This document shows positions 62,688 through 64,000 of a stretch of DNA of 64,000 nucleotides, in pieces (the first letter of the stretch is position 1; the number at the start of each line of letters is the position of its first letter). The position numbers were made by a program, and so were the translations under genes. The stretch comes from Novosphingobium chloroacetimidivorans (lineage in GTDB: Bacteria > Pseudomonadota > Alphaproteobacteria > Sphingomonadales > Sphingomonadaceae), in the NCBI RefSeq assembly GCF_014204535.1, contig NZ_JACHLR010000015.1, positions 1 through 64,000 on the forward strand. Reading direction: 5' to 3'. A model generated the notes under the pieces. It saw only the letters and a list, made by a program, of their open reading frames with translations, ran no database searches and had not been told where the DNA came from.

Positions 62688-64000
62688 TCAGCCCGCCAGC
62701 AGCACTGCCGGAGCCTCGATCAGCTTCTTCAACGCCTGGGCGAAGCTCGCCGCGTCCCAGCCGTCGACCACGCGATGGTCGCAGCTCATGGAGATGTTCA
62801 TCAGCTTGCGCTTCTCCACCCGCTCGTGCCCGTCGGGCCCGGCCACGTACATCGGCCGCTCGACGATGCGGTTGGGGCCGATGATCGCCACCTCCGGACG
62901 GTTGATGACCGGCGTGGTCGCGACGCCGCCCATCGGTCCCAGCGAAGTGACGGTAATGGTCGAGCCGGACAGCTCGGCGGACTTGGCGCTGCCGTCGCGC
63001 GCGGCTTGCGCCAGGCGGCCGATCTCGGCGGCGAGCTGCCACAGGTTGCGATCCTGCGCGTCGCGGATCACCGGCACCATCAGGCCCGCCGGCGTCTGCG
63101 CGGCGAGCCCCAGGTGCACCGCGCCATAGCGCGTCACCACGCCCGCCTCGTCGTCGTAGTGCGCGTTGAGCATCGGGAACTCGGGGATCAGGCGGCAGAT
63201 CGCGGTGATCAGGAAGGGCAGCATGGTCAGCTTCGGGCGATCTCCGCGGCTGGCGTTGAGCTGCGCCCTCGCCTCTTCCAGCATGGTGACATCGTACTCC
63301 TCCACATAGGAGAAGTGCGGGATGTTGCGCTTGGACGCGGCCATGTTCTCGGCGATGCGGCGGCGCAGCCCGATGACGCGGACCTGCTCGTCCCGCCCCT
63401 TGCGACCGGCCGGCTGGAACCCACCTGCGGCGTTGTAGGCGAGGAACTGGTCGAGGTCGGCATGGCGCACGCGGCCATCCTCTGCGGGGCGCACTTCGCC
63501 AAGATCGATGCCGAGGTCCTGCGCCCGCTTGCGCACGGCAGGGCTGGCGAGAACCTTGGCCGCAACCTTTGTGCGCGGGCTCACCTCCCTCTCCTCTGAA
63601 GGGGAGAGGGTCGGGGAGAGGGGCTTTTTCTCCACGGCGGGGCGCGGTGCCGGCCCCTCTCCCAACCCTCTCCCCTTCAGAGGAGAGGGCTCAGGATCGG
63701 CCTGGATCGCCCTGTCGGCATCGCCCGCATCCGGGTTCTCGGCCTCGATACGCTCTGCGATCACCTCCGCCTTGGGTGCGGGCGCTGTCGCGGCGGAAGG
63801 ATCGCTTGCGCCCTCCTCGTCCTCGCCCTCGGTTTCGATCACCACCAGCGGCGATCCGATGGCGATCACGTCGCCCTCCGCGCCGGCGACCTCGATCACC
63901 TTGCCCGAAACCGGGCTTTCCATTTCGACCGTCGCCTTGTCGGTCATCATATCGGCGACGCGGTCGTCTTCCTCGACCATGTCGCCCACCTTGACGTGCC
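62688..64000 (-). CDS. Dihydrolipoamide acyltransferase (E2) of a 2-oxoacid dehydrogenase, 5' end cut
   Basis: The N-terminus lies beyond the window, where the frame stays open. Visible are a lipoyl domain with DKATVEMESP (lipoylated Lys), a linker, the E1/E3-binding domain (SPAVRKRAQDLGIDLGEV) and the catalytic domain with SCDHRVVDGWDAASF (His-x-x-x-Asp-Gly). The lipoyl context (ADMMTDKATVEM) suits a branched-chain-type E2, probably BkdB-like. The linker contains an in-frame palindromic repeat (63587-63689). Nucleotides run to the window edge. Confidence 0.9.
   Translation of the reverse strand, partial: HVKVGDMVEEDDRVADMMTDKATVEMESPVSGKVIEVAGAEGDVIAIGSPLVVIETEGEDEEGASDPSAATAPAPKAEVIAERIEAENPDAGDADRAIQADPEPSPLKGRGLGEGPAPRPAVEKKPLSPTLSPSEEREVSPRTKVAAKVLASPAVRKRAQDLGIDLGEVRPAEDGRVRHADLDQFLAYNAAGGFQPAGRKGRDEQVRVIGLRRRIAENMAASKRNIPHFSYVEEYDVTMLEEARAQLNASRGDRPKLTMLPFLITAICRLIPEFPMLNAHYDDEAGVVTRYGAVHLGLAAQTPAGLMVPVIRDAQDRNLWQLAAEIGRLAQAARDGSAKSAELSGSTITVTSLGPMGGVATTPVINRPEVAIIGPNRIVERPMYVAGPDGHERVEKRKLMNISMSCDHRVVDGWDAASFAQALKKLIEAPAVLLAG
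63587..63689. repeat. Palindromic repeat inside the E2 coding sequence
   Basis: CCCTCTCCTCTGAAGGGGAG (63587-63606) and an inverted copy ending CTTCAGAGGAGAGGG (63675-63689) are the arms of a 103-bp element. Arms of 34 bases differ by only one substitution and one length change. It encodes SPLKGRGLGEG and PLSPTLSPSEERE on the minus strand, a peptide pattern often produced when this kind of repeat is translated. Confidence 0.88.

Overview
The window is high-GC alphaproteobacterial chromosome, most likely from the Sphingomonadaceae (Novosphingobium/Sphingobium-like). Pointers are a ChpT phosphotransferase of the CtrA relay, an alphaproteobacterial RpoH, tig/clpP/clpX linkage, a DUF3297 protein, a TIGR02186/TauE pair, an aspartate carbamoyltransferase followed by a degenerate dihydroorotase, and abundant short palindromic intergenic repeats. 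Most of the window is housekeeping or conserved backbone. I see no prophage, CRISPR array or complete insertion sequence; the extreme left edge looks like the end of an IS5-type element.

Layout. 1-4.5 kb (minus): a possible IS5 edge, TIGR02186 membrane protein plus TauE/SafE exporter, and an outer-membrane-type protein with an NfrB-like glycosyltransferase. 4.7-10 kb: glyoxalase I, a PPP-family phosphatase, a membrane diguanylate cyclase, RNase P RNA, N-acetylmuramoyl-L-alanine amidase, ChpT and a JAMM peptidase. 10.1-13.1 kb (plus): RluD-type pseudouridine synthase, RpoH and a secreted low-complexity protein. 13.2-18 kb (minus): a four-gene molybdenum hydroxylase operon (CoxG-like, FAD, 2Fe-2S and Mo subunits, each overlapping the next by 4 bases) whose Mo subunit carries an extra C-terminal beta-rich domain. 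18.4-24 kb: MtgA, a TonB-dependent receptor, a cation diffusion facilitator, a frameshifted small gene and a secreted NTF2-like protein. 24.3-29.2 kb (minus): clpX, clpP, an EAL phosphodiesterase, trigger factor with a long basic tail, and tRNA-Leu.

29.3-34.2 kb: SppA, then pyrB and an overlapping pseudo-dihydroorotase. 34.3-38.3 kb: two divergent SPOR-domain proteins (TPR-like and Sel1) and a DUF418 membrane protein. 38.3-39.2 kb: bfd and bfr iron-storage genes with candidate regulatory palindromes. 39.4-47.4 kb: S9 peptidase, AI-2E transporter, DUF2490, DUF4142, GTPase Der, a CHAP amidase and DUF3297. 47.5-54.1 kb (mostly plus): tRNA-Val, serS, surE, a LysM/M23 protein, a K+ channel, DUF1761 and rimO. 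54.1-55.2 kb is about 1 kb of repeats and unexplained sequence. 55.2-64 kb: acyltransferase, rplK-rplA, two L,D-transpeptidases, a TauD-type dioxygenase behind a perfect 22-bp palindrome, a secreted unknown, a CinA-type protein and the 5'-truncated E2 gene of a 2-oxoacid dehydrogenase.

The main themes are cell-envelope construction (MtgA, amidase, L,D-transpeptidases, SPOR, LysM/M23 and CHAP proteins), proteostasis (RpoH, Tig, ClpXP) and iron handling. The most unusual structural signals are the repeats: at least three palindromic families occupy intergenic gaps, one composite is two families nested inside each other, and one copy lies in frame inside the E2 coding sequence.
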